From Lotus japonicus (Eukaryota > Streptophyta > Magnoliopsida > Fabales > Fabaceae), in contig NC_080041.1 in assembly GCF_012489685.1 (NCBI RefSeq), forward strand, positions 98,319,205 through 98,383,204: DNA of 64,000 nucleotides, read 5' to 3'. Below, piece by piece: positions 1 to 12,671 of the stretch. The notes under the pieces were generated by a model, which did no database searches, was not told the DNA's origin, and saw only the letters and a list, made by a program, of their open reading frames with translations. Positions within the stretch are counted from its first letter, which is position 1; every line of letters starts with the position of its first letter. The position numbers and the translations under genes are program-made.

Positions 1-603
1 ATAATTGAACTAATAACATGACATAGAAGTACTAGTGGCACAATGGTTGAATGTGACCTTCTAAATCTAAGCTACACAGTACACACCCAGGTTCAATTAC
101 TCCTTCTATGTGAAGCAATCAAATAAATTTAAATAAGAGCAATCTATCTGAGAACATTACACAAGAAACACTAGTGACACTGGTTGAATGTTGCCCTCTT
201 GTACTACACATCTGTGTTTGTTTCCTATGTCCCAGATTGTTGCATTTTCTGGCATTAACGTTGTACTAGTTCAACCTCTCTAACTGTATCCAGTTACGCT
301 GTCATTAGCAAGTTCCCCAGTTAAGAGACCAGTTCTCTAGTTCCAATTATAGAGACTTGAACAGACAAGCTAACAGAACAGTTCACAATTAAACTGATCC
401 AACTGGTTGGTTCAGTTTTCAGAACAATACTAAGACAAAACAATCTAACCTTGGTAGGTCTTTTCATTTTCTAATTTATTCTAATTAATCTTATTGAAAT
501 ATAGGAGTGTTTCTATAGTAAACAAAAACCCTAGAAGAAACTCTTCAACATGTCAAAAACCCAAAGAAAGGATGCAAGGAAAAGCAACTGGACAATCACA
601 TAC

Positions 604-3600
604 CCTGGCTGTAAGAAGACTAGTCCCAAGAATAACAAGGAGCGTATTGGCTGAAAATATTTCTGCATTTTGATTTTCTGCAACTTGCTTGTATATTGGT
701 CGGAGGAGCTGCAAAGAAGAACAGGAAACTTAGTTTAAAGCATAATCTGCAATTTAAGTACCTCCACCCAACCCAATGCCTTCCTAATGAACCCCGAAAG
801 GATATCACTTTCCCTTTGATAAAATGGATTTTACATGATTATATGTTTATAGCATCAGGATCTTGACGCAATCAATATTATGGAACTTAATTTTTTTATT
901 TCTTTCATTCTTCACCCCTTAAAGATATTGAATACAATGAAGTATTTTTCTTTCCATTGAATTTTGAAAATGAACATTAAAGTAAAGTATCCTTCATAAA
1001 CAGGCAAAAGATCCGAAGCATTTAAGAAATACAGTTACTCCTGTCGTGGAACAAGCTATTATTGTAAAAACTGGTGAATACAACCAACTAAAAATTGAAT
1101 AGAAAAACATAAAAAGTAATCTAGAAGATATATTCTACACATTATATAGACACATATATATATATATATATAGAATATATATTAACAACTAAATATAGAA
1201 GAATTCAAATAAAAATGGATAATAATTGAAATATAAAGAATTTTACTATTGAGCTCAACTGGTTGGTAAAATCCATCCATCATGATCAGTCAAATATCTG
1301 AGCGTGCTTCAAAGAGATCATATGTATCAATTAAAACCATAGAATTGATGGCCTAGGGTTATGCTCCATATAAATGCATATTATTTGTAAAGCATATAAA
1401 TCAGCTACCAGATTAGAGCTACAAAGTAGTACATCGAAATTATCCTGATGAGAGATCTCACATCTCAGTCTGAATACCACTTACCAATCGTCCACCTGCA
1501 ATTATGGCAGTGATAGCAACTGCTGCCTTTACACCAGCCATTCCAAGAGCTTCAGCAATGGCTTGAAAGCCAACCTGAAAACAGGAGATTGGTATCTCCA
1601 TGAGGAGAAACACCAGAGTATACATGTGGAAAAAATAATGATGACAGTGCAGCAGCAAGGTCATGTCAACAACTACCAATCTCGCTCTTGCATGAACCAA
1701 CTTTAATTAGAAAGATAGATTGGTATCTCGACCCTTTCAATAAATATATTATAAAATAAAAACATTATTCAATTAATTATAGAAAGATTGATCTGTGTCT
1801 CTGATAGAAACCAGCCAGGAAGAAGAGGAATTATTACTGATTATGAACCCTAATTCCCCAATTAGGGAACTAGAGAAGGTACAAGGACACTGAGTGTTCG
1901 AGAGACTCAGTAACTTTCACAATTCTTTCTGCATGTCAAACTACATCATTAAGTGTTCTGTGTCATAAGCTGTATATCTTCACCGGAGTCCATGCAGCTT
2001 AATCATATTTAAACAGCTAAACCTCATGACTACAATGCCTATCATAAAGTATGGTATTTTATGACAAGGAGTGCTTAGAAAAATTTACCCCTCCTTTGGA
2101 AGAATTAGGTGAAATAAGAGGTATGAGTATTAGCAAGACCACAACAGCCAAATCCTGAACAGAAACAAAAAAGAATAAAAAGTCAACTTGGTTCAAAATA
2201 TTGTAACACCAATCAAAACAGACTTGTTAATAATAAACAACCAGCGTTAGAAATGGAAAATTCACATAACAATAGACCAGATAGAGCAACAAAGTAGAGG
2301 ATTCTTGCAGAGGATCTACATAGAATAACATACTAAATGAAGTTCTCAGGGGGAATATAAGTTGATGTGTACAACTAGTCAACCATCTTGTTCAACATTC
2401 AAAGTTTCAAATTTAATGAATCCTTGCTCATTGGAAAGATACTTGTTAGCATGTTTCATGAACCAACTAGCAAAACATTGTACTAGCATATCTTCAGTTC
2501 AGTATGCATGTAAAATGCTGGACTTTGCCGACTGTAAAGTGCAAAGATATTATTATGCTCACTCAATAACATACCTTGCAACTAAGGAAACCGTGTTTAA
2601 CTTACTCAAACGTTACAGGAAAACAGTATGATATGGAAGCAAGATACAGATGCCACTCATAAAAAAGTTAAGCCACCAATATGTCACAAGAAATACATTC
2701 TCTCTAAAATCTAGCATGTTATTTGATATGAAAATCCTTCAGTATCTAGATGGATGGGAAAGGTATGAAGTAACCTGAAAAAGTAAAACAGAAAATGTAG
2801 CTCGTCCATGCCGTGATGTGCTCTCACCTCGCTCCTGCAACACCTGGGAAACAAGTTCATTGAAAATATTAGACTCCCAGAAATAAAAGAAAAAATATGG
2901 ACAGAACAAACTGTCATTTTCCATCTGATGACAAGATAACCTGGACTGTATATATGTACTCAAACAAGAACTTCTCAACAAGGAGCATTTGATACAACTA
3001 CAAATATTAAGCAAGTGGTAAAATGCATTGATAAATTTATTAACAGATGCAAACTACAACAAATATTTTAGCAATTATTTGCCCAAAATAAAGTTTTTCA
3101 GTTGATTCTCTTCAAGAAAGGTTGATATTGTTTGTGGAATAAATAGAAATGAAACGTTCTATTTCACTCATATTAAAAATGCTTATACTAACTCTCCTTC
3201 CAACAGAGGTTTGATCGTCTTCATTTTTCTAAGAACCTCTCCTGTCATTTCCGTATTTATTTTTCCTCCACTACTCTTGATTACGAATATTTTTATATTT
3301 ATATTTGTCTCTAAAAAAGAAAAATATTAGTTCATTAATTGGTTCTGGTTATAAATTTTTATTCCTTCAATTACTTTATGTCCTGAGTTATGTTAGGTTT
3401 TAAATACTTGTGTAATCACATGCTTCTCCTTTTTGTTAAGTTTCTGTGATTCACCCCATTTCTACCCTTCAGGTTCGCAAGCCGCAATGTAGTATGTTCT
3501 TAGGGTGTGCCCAGGGCAGGCCTCCATTGCTAGATGTGGTTAACGTTATGTTTGAGAACAATCTAATGCAACTATAAGGGATAATGTTCGTTTCCCACTT

Positions 3601-5164
3601 TTTTTATATATGAACAATCAGAGTGATTATATGTTCTATTTTATCACTGCCTTTTCAGGTCGTATGACTGATTTGTATAGAAAGAGGATATTTATTTTAG
3701 TTGATGGGGTGTGTGTGTGTGTGAACTAGGCCTTACTCTCTAGCTCAAGAGGTAAGGATTACCCAAGTCTTTATTAGTATTAAGAACTACTTTGGTCACA
3801 TCTCTATTCTCTAGTCCATGTGATATCTTAATAGTATGTGCGTAAGTACGAACGTATGCATATTGTTGAACATGTTAAATTGAAATGTGGTCCGCTTAAC
3901 TTTTAGTAGAGATTTTATCGGATTTTCACTAACCTAATATCTTAAGTTGTAACATGTTATTAGTATAATTCAACTTTTAGGCTCACAAAACTAAATAAGG
4001 GTGAAATTAGTATTAGCCCGCACACTGGGCACCACTCAAGACAGTCATAAAAAAGAAAAGCTTAAAGCTGAGTTGTTAAATTGATTAGTGTGAGAACGTA
4101 TACCACATGATCAGCAATTAAACCCCTTAAACGGTTTTTACTTTTTAAAATAATATTAACAGCAATCGGGTTATTTACCTGAAGAACAACAGCAGTAGAT
4201 GATAACGCCAGGCCATTCCCAATGACAATAGCAGCAGGGCCAGGTGTGCCGCAAATATAATGAGCCACCAAGCCAACAGCTACAGCAGTGGCTAAAACCT
4301 GCATTTGTTCATACATGCTAAAAATTATCAGCTTATACATTACTACAGTATAACAAAAATAGCTAGAGGTGAACAATAATAACAAGGATGGAAGACAGAT
4401 TTCCCCAATTACCTGTGCGGAGCCTAATCCAAAAACATATTTCTTCATCGAACTTAGTCTTTCAACAGAGAGCTAAAATAACAAAGCAGTTCAGAGCTTC
4501 AGTTTCACTCTTTTGATTGTGGTGATGAACAAGTTAAGGTAGAACAATAACTTATAAGGAACCACACCTCCAGGCCGATATTGAATAGAAGGAAAACAAC
4601 TCCAAATTCAGCTATTGCTTTTGTTGCATGAACGTGACGAATGATGGAGAGACCATAAGGCCCAATCAAGATACCAGCAGCCAAGTATCCAAGAACAGGA
4701 CTACCTGGACATTGTGGCAAGAAAGAGGACAAGCATCAGCAGAACATGAGAAATTGTGAAGGTAAGACAAACAACCAATTTATCGTGCATACCTTCGAGA
4801 GAAATTTAACATATCCAGATAATGGTTAGATGCTTCTAGCAAAAGCACAATATTTCTATTTAAATAACAAAATTTGCCTTAAAAGTAACAGTTTGATATT
4901 GTCGTAAACTGTTATTTTAATATTAGACAGCTTAATCCATGAATCAAATTTTCATTTAAGGAATAGGGAGTTTGGTGCCTACTCACATTACCTCTAGAGT
5001 CCTAGACAAGCAAAATAGTGATACTTTGACAGACAATATTTGATTCAACACAGAGCTAACTGAGTTACCTCCAGGGAGTTTTTGAAAAATTGGGACAAAT
5101 ATAACACTTGCGAGTAGTAACCAAAGCATGTCAAAGAGGGAGGCTTCTTCCTCATTCACCTGGA

Positions 5165-5198
<34 letters not shown>

Positions 5199-7428
5199 TG
5201 CAAACAGTCAGCTAAAATTTATAAGAATTGAGCGCAAGACTAAAGAGCAAGAACAAAGACAAGCAAACCTCTTGATGAGGTAATGACGCAATGAGTTTCT
5301 TAATTTTCTTGGGGAGTTTCTGAAGTTGTCTAACCAGAGGCTTTGCACTAGAGGAAACTTCTTCAGCACTGGTCATAATAACATCTGCCTGTTGAAGCAG
5401 CAGACCATTCCTCTCTGCCTTATTGGCATAGAAGGCAACCCTGGAATAAAAATCTACTATTTTTTAAATACTGGGTAAAATCTTTATATTACACCTTTGC
5501 ATGTAAAACAACATGGCGAAAAGGCAAAATATAGTCTCCTTTAAAACATATTGCACAACTCAAATAAAGGTGGCCCATATCAAGGCATAGATCCCATTCT
5601 AATTTCCAAATGATAGCAATTTATCTTCAAAATCAGTTTCCAAACAAGCCAGTGAATATTGTGCCTTGACATTCTCAATCATATTGCATTGCATAGGAAG
5701 CTCAAAAATGCCATCATAATATTTCTTAAAAACTACTCGTATACCATGCATATTATATGCCGATTGCCAAATAAATGATGTATATATTCTTTCAGACAAG
5801 ACCCTTTTAGAAAGATTTAAATAAAAATGACAGCAATAAAGGAATAAGATATGGCATGATCTTACACACCCTGCTCCCATTAACAATAACCCAAGAACCA
5901 GCTTGGGCAACTGCTTCTTTGCCAATAACACAAGGGCCTCGAAAACTGATGTTGGTGTGAACTCGGCCCCATCTTCAGTAGAAGAGAAGAACGATGCAGA
6001 AAAGAATCGAGAAGACTTCTTCAATAATGCCTTGGGGGCAAAGGGTGAACTGTCTCTAGTCAAATCTTTTTGTGTTTCCTGTTTTTTTGTTTGAACACCA
6101 TTCTCATTATCACTTAAATTATCAGACTGTGTTATATCTTCCAAATGGCTGGTTTTTTCAGACAGTGTTTCAGGTGATAACTTGGGAAGAAGAGATTCAT
6201 CATCAGTTGCCAAATCTCCGTTTCTTTCAACAGTGGCATCACTAGAAAAACCTTGATCCACTTTCTCATCCTCTGAAACAGACTCGACATCCTGAACTTG
6301 TATAGATTCTGTGGTATCAGCATTCAAATTAGAGACAGACTTATCAGCTCGCTCTAAGGCAATCTCTGCATCATTTACACGTTGTGTAGCCTCAAGTTCA
6401 AAGGCAACAGCTTGCTCTGCTAAAAGCATTATGTTTGTAACATCCTCCTCGGCTTTTACTGCATTCAGCTGTGCCTTTTCAGCAATTTCTTGCAATTTGC
6501 TCACTTCCGTCTGCAGCTCCTCCTTCCTACTTTGCAAACGTCGCAACTCTGCCTCACAATTGGCTAAATGTGTCTGGCATTGCTTGATATCTTCTTGAGC
6601 ATTGAAAAGTGATTTCCCCTTCTCCGCCATGTCCTTGTCCCCAGTACCCTCATCAGAACCTTTTTCTGAATCCGGCACTTCTTTTGCGACCTCCAAAGAA
6701 TCTAAGGCTACTTGAAGCCTGGCCTCGGCTACAGAAAGAGCCATTGTTGCATTTTGGACAGCTTCTTTAGCTGTATGTTCTTCATTTGCAATTTCTTGAA
6801 TGGTGTCTAGAGTGGAATTAACCTCGCTCCAAGAACGAGCTGCTTCATCATGTAAAAATATAGCAGTCTCTGATATCTTTTTAACCTTCTCTTCAAACAT
6901 GGTACTATTTATTTGAGCAACTTCTAGCTCCTTCAATGCTCTTTGCAATAGCTCTTTCAGTTCATCCACACTTAGTTCCTCTACTCCTATTTCAAACTCT
7001 CCACCTTCGCTCCCAGCTTGCCCTTCCTCTTCCAAAGTTGCTTCAAGTTCAGCACTAGAAACGGGTCCCGGTCCTAAACCCTCACCAGAACCTTCCACAT
7101 GATCAACATTGCGGCCGTTGCCATCAACATAAGCTAAAGAATCACTGCCCTGGCACTTAGACCAAATCACTCTCGACCCCGTAAAAAGACTATTATTCTT
7201 ACAAGATAAACCTCTCTTCACATTCAAACCTTCACCACCAGAAACACAAGCAGAAACACCACTAACTTTATTCATCCTACTAAAATGCAATCTCGAACCA
7301 CTTCTCCAGTTGCCGAGAAATGCACAACCAAAACCCCTCCCTCTCGAATCGAAACGGCCAGCTGATATGTGTCTCCCAACACCTCCTTGTATCATTCTTG
7401 ACTGCGGCAAGCTACAAGTCATATCCAT
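604..7428 (-). CDS. KEA2: K+ efflux antiporter, chloroplast inner envelope (KEA1/KEA2 type), 3' end outside window
   Basis: K+/H+ antiporter of the CPA2 family acting in the plastid inner envelope. Visible coding exons (minus): 7428-5870, 5440-5269, 5159-5069, 4704-4568, 4472-4413, 4298-4179, 2843-2775, 2154-2089, 1574-1485, 708-604; 823 codons, in phase throughout, all GT/AG. A 5'UTR intron is predicted at 7694-7514. The first coding exon encodes a basic transit-peptide-like start, then a long acidic, Glu/Ala/Lys-rich coiled-coil region (about residues 140-400), the hallmark of KEA1/2 against short KEA4-6. Later exons give the Na+/H+ exchanger core: [61 protein letters not shown]. The ATG at 7428 fits the family better than the in-frame ATG at 7458. 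The remaining core and the C-terminal TrkA-N part must lie left of position 1; positions 1-603 are intron. KEA1 versus KEA2 cannot be separated by eye. Confidence 0.93.
1154..1172. repeat. (TA)n microsatellite
   Basis: Run of about nine TA units inside an intron of the KEA-type gene. Confidence 0.9.
5165..5199. repeat. (AT)n microsatellite, interrupted once by GT
   Basis: AT dinucleotide array with one AT-to-GT step near the middle. It lies just upstream (on the gene strand) of the acceptor of the KEA coding exon at 5159-5069. Confidence 0.9.
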
Positions 7429-7826
7429 ATCGAAATCGCTACGCCGTCCACAGCTCAACAGTCACAAAGCTAACACTTCACAAGTAGTAGCAATCAGCAA
7501 TTCATCAAAACCCTGAAGAAAAAAATTAATTAATAAACAAAAAAAATTGGAAAATTCCAATTACACATTTCACGAGCGATAATCAGCTATTCATAAAAAA
7601 CCTGAGTGAAAAAATTCAAAAGATGAAATCGAAAACTGTTGAATCCAACACAGACAGCGAGATTGATAGGAACGATGCAAAAGTCACGACGTACCTATGC
7701 ATCGAAGAGCTCGATAGCTTGCAGTGTGACGAGGGTTGATCATGAAATGGAGAGAAATGGCGGAAGAGACGAACGATTCAGCGAAGTTGAGAGCTCAGAG
7801 AAGTGAGACAGCGAAATTTAGGACAT

Positions 7827-7872
7827 TGTTTTTGTTTTTTGTTTTTGTTTTTGTTTTTGTTTTTGTTTTTTT
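7827..7872. repeat. (TTTTTG)n microsatellite in the predicted KEA 5' leader
   Basis: About seven copies of TTTTTG on the plus strand, CAAAAA on the gene strand, between the predicted TATA box and the 5'UTR intron. If transcribed it would be an A-rich, unstructured leader segment. Confidence 0.85.
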
Positions 7873-7971
7873 GGCACCAACTACTACTTGCTTCGTGTTC
7901 GCTGTTTGGGGAGAGGGAAGATGAAGCCAGAAGAGAAAGTGTGCAATAAAGCGATATTCCCTAAAACGGCC

Positions 7972-7979
7972 ATTTTATA
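7972..7979 (-). promoter_or_regulatory. Possible TATA box of the KEA-type antiporter gene
   Basis: TATAAAAT reads on the minus strand about 280 bases upstream of the predicted 5'UTR intron donor (7694). It would place transcription start near 7945 and leave a 5'UTR exon ending at 7695. This rests on sequence and position only. Confidence 0.3.
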
Positions 7980-9293
7980 CAATATTTTATTCAATATAGT
8001 AATTAATACTACATCACAAACTTTAAGTTAGTCTTAATTAAAAAGACCAGGTTTTTTAGTGGATAAAAATTTGTGTCAATTGGCTTTGATTACAATCACA
8101 GATGAAGTATGCTTCCAGGATTATAGATTATTTATAAATTGTTCACCAACACAACTCTTACATCAGCAATAAGAATTGAACACGCAATTTTTTAAGGGAA
8201 AATGATTCGACTGAATCGTAAAAAAAAACTAAATATACATTAAATTTAGTATTAAGAAAAGGAAATAATGTGTTGTTTTTGTCCTCGAATGATAATTTAA
8301 GTGATAAAAGTTGTGGAATATATGTGTTGGAGGTAAAGGTGCGGGAATCAAATTCTTGAAAGAGAAAACAAAATAATGTGTTGTTTTTTGGGGTGGATGC
8401 CCTTTATATTTTGGACACTAACATAAAAACGGCCATTTGAGTATACGAGAGGATATTCTTCGTGTAATTTTGTCCTATATGACCTCTGCGTGTTTCTCCC
8501 CCTCCTTCAAGGAGAACAACCAACAACCGTCCACTAAAATGAATGAGTTATGCGTGTGGGTTATTAGTATATAATGTCTGTCCATTGTTGATGTTGGACT
8601 AATTTGGATTTTCTAGCAAATACACTTGACTTGGCCTACTCTCATGTAAGTTAGGCCATATATCCTCATATTAATGTATTTTGACTATTTTCATATGAAG
8701 TACCGTATATTCATCTATCTATAATGATTTAAGATTTAACAAAAAAAAATGAAAGTGAAAGATACAAGAATTGGGTGGAGGTAAAAAAAAGCTTGAATTT
8801 ATGCAAATTTTTTTATTTTAGACTTTCGAACATTGAATAATAAAATCTTACTGCTCTCCCCCAGACCCAATATTTTGGTCAGCAAGATGTTCTCCAATTA
8901 GAAATCAAGGTGATCGGCTGTATAAACTAGTAGTGCATAGGCGAAGATCACAGTGGATGAATTATTTGGAAAAATTTTCGACATGAGAACTATAACATCC
9001 TGATCCGAATCATCTGATGACTGACCTTATAGTAACAATACAAGTCTTTTCAGCGTGCTTTGTTTTCACTTGGACGCTTCTTGTGATAACTTTTCAGAAG
9101 GTCACTCATCTCAATATTGCTCTAAGGAAATCCTCATTAACCTTGGAGTTTTTATGAGCTGGGTTTCTGAAATGAAGATGCATCTTGTTGTCATGGGTAG
9201 TATCATTCAAATCTTTTGTGTTCTCCTCTGCTGTATAGTCTCATACCTATACACCATCGAGATACCTCTTGTTCGGGTGCGAGATCGGTTCAT
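7980..9293. other. Intergenic, AT-rich, no gene seen
   Basis: Between the KEA promoter side and the F-box relic. Short A/T runs and no recognisable protein; the open stretch at 9055-9372 plus does not resemble a known protein and overlaps the F-box relic in antisense. Confidence 0.6.
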
Positions 9294-9581
9294 TTATGTG
9301 TCTCTTCGTCTAGAAGCCTTACCAAGAGCAGTTCCTTGTCTGTGCCTCATGAGCTCGAAGACAAATTCATAGAAAAATAAGGGATTATTGAAATTAGAGA
9401 CATGCAATGTAAGATCAGGCAGGGACTTCCATCGGTCCTGCCACTGTTTTAACAAGATGCAAGTCTTGACAGCATCTTGTATCATCATGAATGACATTAT
9501 ATGAAGCAGAATTGCATTGAGAAAGTCACTCAGCCTGCCTCGCTTCCCCTCCAGCCTCTCACTCCTCCTAACCGGTGTCAT
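9294..9581 (-). pseudogene. Truncated F-box (FBD/LRR-type) gene fragment
   Basis: Only the N-terminus of a plant F-box protein of the FBD/LRR class is present. An 'RRSERL' basic start is followed by an F-box of about 45 residues containing RLSDFLNAILLHIMSF, DAVKTCILLKQW and DRWKSLPDLTLH. Intact relatives have the pattern RLSDLPD and continue for 300 or more residues through leucine-rich repeats and an FBD domain. Here the usual LPD is FLN, and similarity fades about 25 residues after the F-box; the frame closes soon after with no LRR or FBD coding visible in 9000-9290. F-box genes of this type recruit substrates to SCF E3 ligases. This copy is most likely a dead fragment, though an intron leading to unrecognised exons cannot be excluded. 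Confidence 0.55.
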
Positions 9582-10179
9582 TTTCGCTCAATTATCTACA
9601 AGTAAGAGAAATGGTACACACTCAGATGACATATGCAAGTCATAAGCTCACTAAATTTCAATTCTATAAATTATAAAACTTAAAAATGATAGAAGGGTCA
9701 AGGGTCATAAAATTTTCAATGCAAGTTCAGCTTCCTTGTAAATTTGGGTGAAAAATCTAAGTGGGTATTTACATGCCCAATTATTTATGAAACAACTACT
9801 AAGGAGGATTAATAAGTTTCTCCAATGGAACATCAAAATGAAGGAAAAGAAACTAGAAAAAAGAGTGGAAATACCTTGTTTCAATCAGTATTGCCAATTC
9901 AAGACTCATGATGAATGTTTCATTAGCATGGAATTGGCCCTTTAAAGTAGTAGAGTGGAGCTGGATTGCAGGGGTGCTGCTTTCAAAGTTCGGATTTCTC
10001 GGGTCACTTCTTTGTTAGGAAGTGAACATGATGTCAGTTGAAGCTTGCATGGTGAGACAATGCAATTAACCTTGACTTTGAATGTCAAAAGCAGTTTGCT
10101 TAGCTTCGCCGAATATAGTGTTTCCGAAGATATTTGTGAACGTTTTATTTTTCAAACGACATTGAAGACAAGATTTGAA

Positions 10180-10300
10180 TCCTCTCATGTGACATGACAA
10201 TGTCAAGTGGAACATTATGTCTATCTCTCTTTTCATAAATTTTTAAAGGGTCTCACATATTTAATATATATGAAGAGAGAGATAAACACAACTTCATTCG
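10180..10300. mobile_element. Hairpin-forming MITE-like repeat, copy 1
   Basis: Contains the arm GTCTATCTCTCTTTTCATAA and, about 40 bases on, its near-complement TATGAAGAGAGAGATAAAC, so it can fold into a hairpin. A diverged copy lies at 10560-10665. The target duplication was not resolved. Confidence 0.45.
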
Positions 10301-10559
10301 GGTTTCCAAATAATCTGACATAACAACTTAAGCTTGGTTCTAACAACTTGACCATAGTTTTAACAGCTTAACTAGAGTGGTTTAGCTAGCTGGTTAGACT
10401 AATGGGAACTTAGTCTTCCGTTTGTCTGGTTTGAAGCTTGGTCGTCTCGTATGGATTGCATTGGGCCTACCTAAAGGTTTTAGGCCGGTTGGCCGGATCT
10501 CAGTTCAGAACACTAGCAATATATAAAAAACAACTTTCTCAATGGATTAGAATCATTCC

Positions 10560-10665
10560 AAGTGACATGACTGTTATGTCAAGAGAAAAATTGTATCTAT
10601 TTCTCTCTTCATAAATATTGAAAGAGTCACTTATTTATCATATACGAAGAGAAGTAGACACAAAT
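10560..10665. mobile_element. Hairpin-forming MITE-like repeat, copy 2
   Basis: Diverged copy of the repeat at 10180-10300: the same order of GACATGAC..ATGTCAAG, the arm TATTTCTCTCTTCATAA, and the complementary arm TACGAAGAGAAGTAGAC. Confidence 0.42.
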
Positions 10666-10709
10666 TTCAACTTGAGAAAACTTGAGAGAATTTACAGAGA
10701 ATCATGATT

Positions 10710-10771
10710 TCTTGCTCAATAGTTTCACTTTTTTGGCTCTTCTTGCTCAATAGTTTCACTTTTTTGGCTCT
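10710..10771. repeat. Perfect 31-bp tandem duplication
   Basis: Two identical adjacent 31-bp units (10710-10740 and 10741-10771), each starting TCTTGCTCAATAG and ending TTTGGCTCT. The perfect identity in otherwise diverged intergenic DNA points to a recent event or an assembly artefact. Confidence 0.95.
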
Positions 10772-12671
10772 TAACTCATGATGTTGATGCTTCATGAAAT
10801 AGAAGACTTCAATATTGAAAATCCTATCTAGTTGTTTACATTCTTTTAAATTTTATTTTAGGTTCAATTTCTTCACATTTTTCATAATTTATTTGAGAGA
10901 TTTGAGCACTAACTCATTTTAATATGAAAGACTTGCTATGATAGTCAATATCAGGTTCTTGAATCGAATCACGAACTCTACATCATTAGTTCTAAATTCT
11001 AATCATACCCTGAGTTGCTATGACACCCAAATGAAACCTAAGCTAGAAAAGAGATGGAAGAAGAGTAGGTTCATAGAATAGAATCACCAAATGGATGGAA
11101 CTAACCCGAGGATAAGGCTTGAGGTTGTACAAGTGAACCAAAAAGAAAATAAGCACTTGTGAAGATGATGCGACACTATGATTTTAACTAGGATGAAACC
11201 CGTGCCGTTCACGAAGCCTTTTTTAGTTCTTAGATTTACTATTCACTACTTAAATTTTCAATTGTATGTAGCGATTTAAAAGGTTAAAACAGTATTCACT
11301 TTATCGTGTAAATATATTATAAATTTTGAGTTCATAATGCATTTGTAATTTAGAACAAAAAGTTGACGCATATTAATGTAACTTTAGACATCTAATTGAT
11401 TTCCACGGCTTCAGAAAATTAATTTTAATTTAATTAAAATAAAATAAAAGGGAAGTAACTAATTTGTCTTATGTTGCATAGTTTGATAGGGTGTTCACGT
11501 AAAACAATTTTACACCACCAAAAATTATACTTAATTATAAACTTAAAATGTGAAGTGAGGTTGTAGAGCATGTACCTCCAACGTCATATGAATAAATAAA
11601 GGAAAAAGCAGTTGAAAATTGTCATATGAATCCAACGACATTGAAAATATCTGAACCATTTATTGAATCAGTTGTATCAGGCAATGCTTTTTAAGTTAAG
11701 TACATCAAGTGGAGAAACATGACAACAGAATCGTCTAGCCCATCAACTTAATATGAAAAAGAAAACTACAAAGGTTGGGTATTGCAGATGGCTTACAATT
11801 CATGTAGCCAACAAATTTAAGACATCACTCACAACCTTTACTGCACAAACTGCAAACCAGATTCGGGAGACAATCAATGAATTTCAAGGACTATGAACAG
11901 GGTAAAATGAAAACAAATATTGCAGTAACGAAGCTATTTAAAAACAACTTGTTGAATTGAAAAAAGAAAAGAAGATCACCATTTTATGTGGAATGGTTAT
12001 AGCTTCTGGTCTGAAATTGGAGTCCTTGAACTATCAAATATCTCCAGAATGTGCAAAAGGGTTAGAATTGCAATAATAGAAAATAAATCAAACATTTGAA
12101 ATCCACGTGCAAGAATGTGCCTCATCGTGCTTCTCCCATGGCTGACCATCCAAAACGTATAGGCATTCCTTCTGCTACACTCACTTCCGCTCATTCCTTT
12201 TGCATACTTATCATTGATTAGCGGATGGTTGCCTCAGTTTTCTGTCCCAGTAAAAAAACAGAACGATAAATACATAAATAATATATACATCGAATTTAGC
12301 GGATGGGTGCGACTGCAGCAGTCACTTACGCTTATAGCTGAGACATGGTTTGCAATCTTGTCTAGCCACTGATCAATCCAGTTTCAGCACAAAACATAAA
12401 GGCAATTCAGACAACACCAAGCCTTTTCCTGTTTACCAACCCGATCTGGAATCCACAATAAACAACTCTACTCTACTAGTTCCGCGTCAAAAATATTGCT
12501 CGATGGAAACTTATATGATTTAGAGATAAGTCACTTGTGACGAATCAAAGTCGATAAGGCCATCAGGGTCAGGTTCAAATTTTCAGGCCCTTGGTTTATC
12601 TCCCTTCCATAAACCATGCTGTTCCACAGCCGAAATCAATTTATACAGCAATGAATTATTCTATATAACAG
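10772..12671. other. Intergenic and 3' flank of the PPR gene, no firm gene
   Basis: AT-rich. A 65-codon open frame at 11997-12194 (minus) with a hydrophobic C-terminal half is present but matches nothing I recognise and has no support beyond being open. Confidence 0.5.

Noticed and set aside
1..603. Searched for the next KEA exon (AGLSMALGAF region)
   Set aside because: No reverse-strand match to the expected exon; this part is intron, so the rest of the gene lies outside.
11997..12194. 65-codon minus-strand frame with hydrophobic C-terminal half
   Set aside because: No motif, no family resemblance and no clear gene context; kept only as a note under the intergenic entry.
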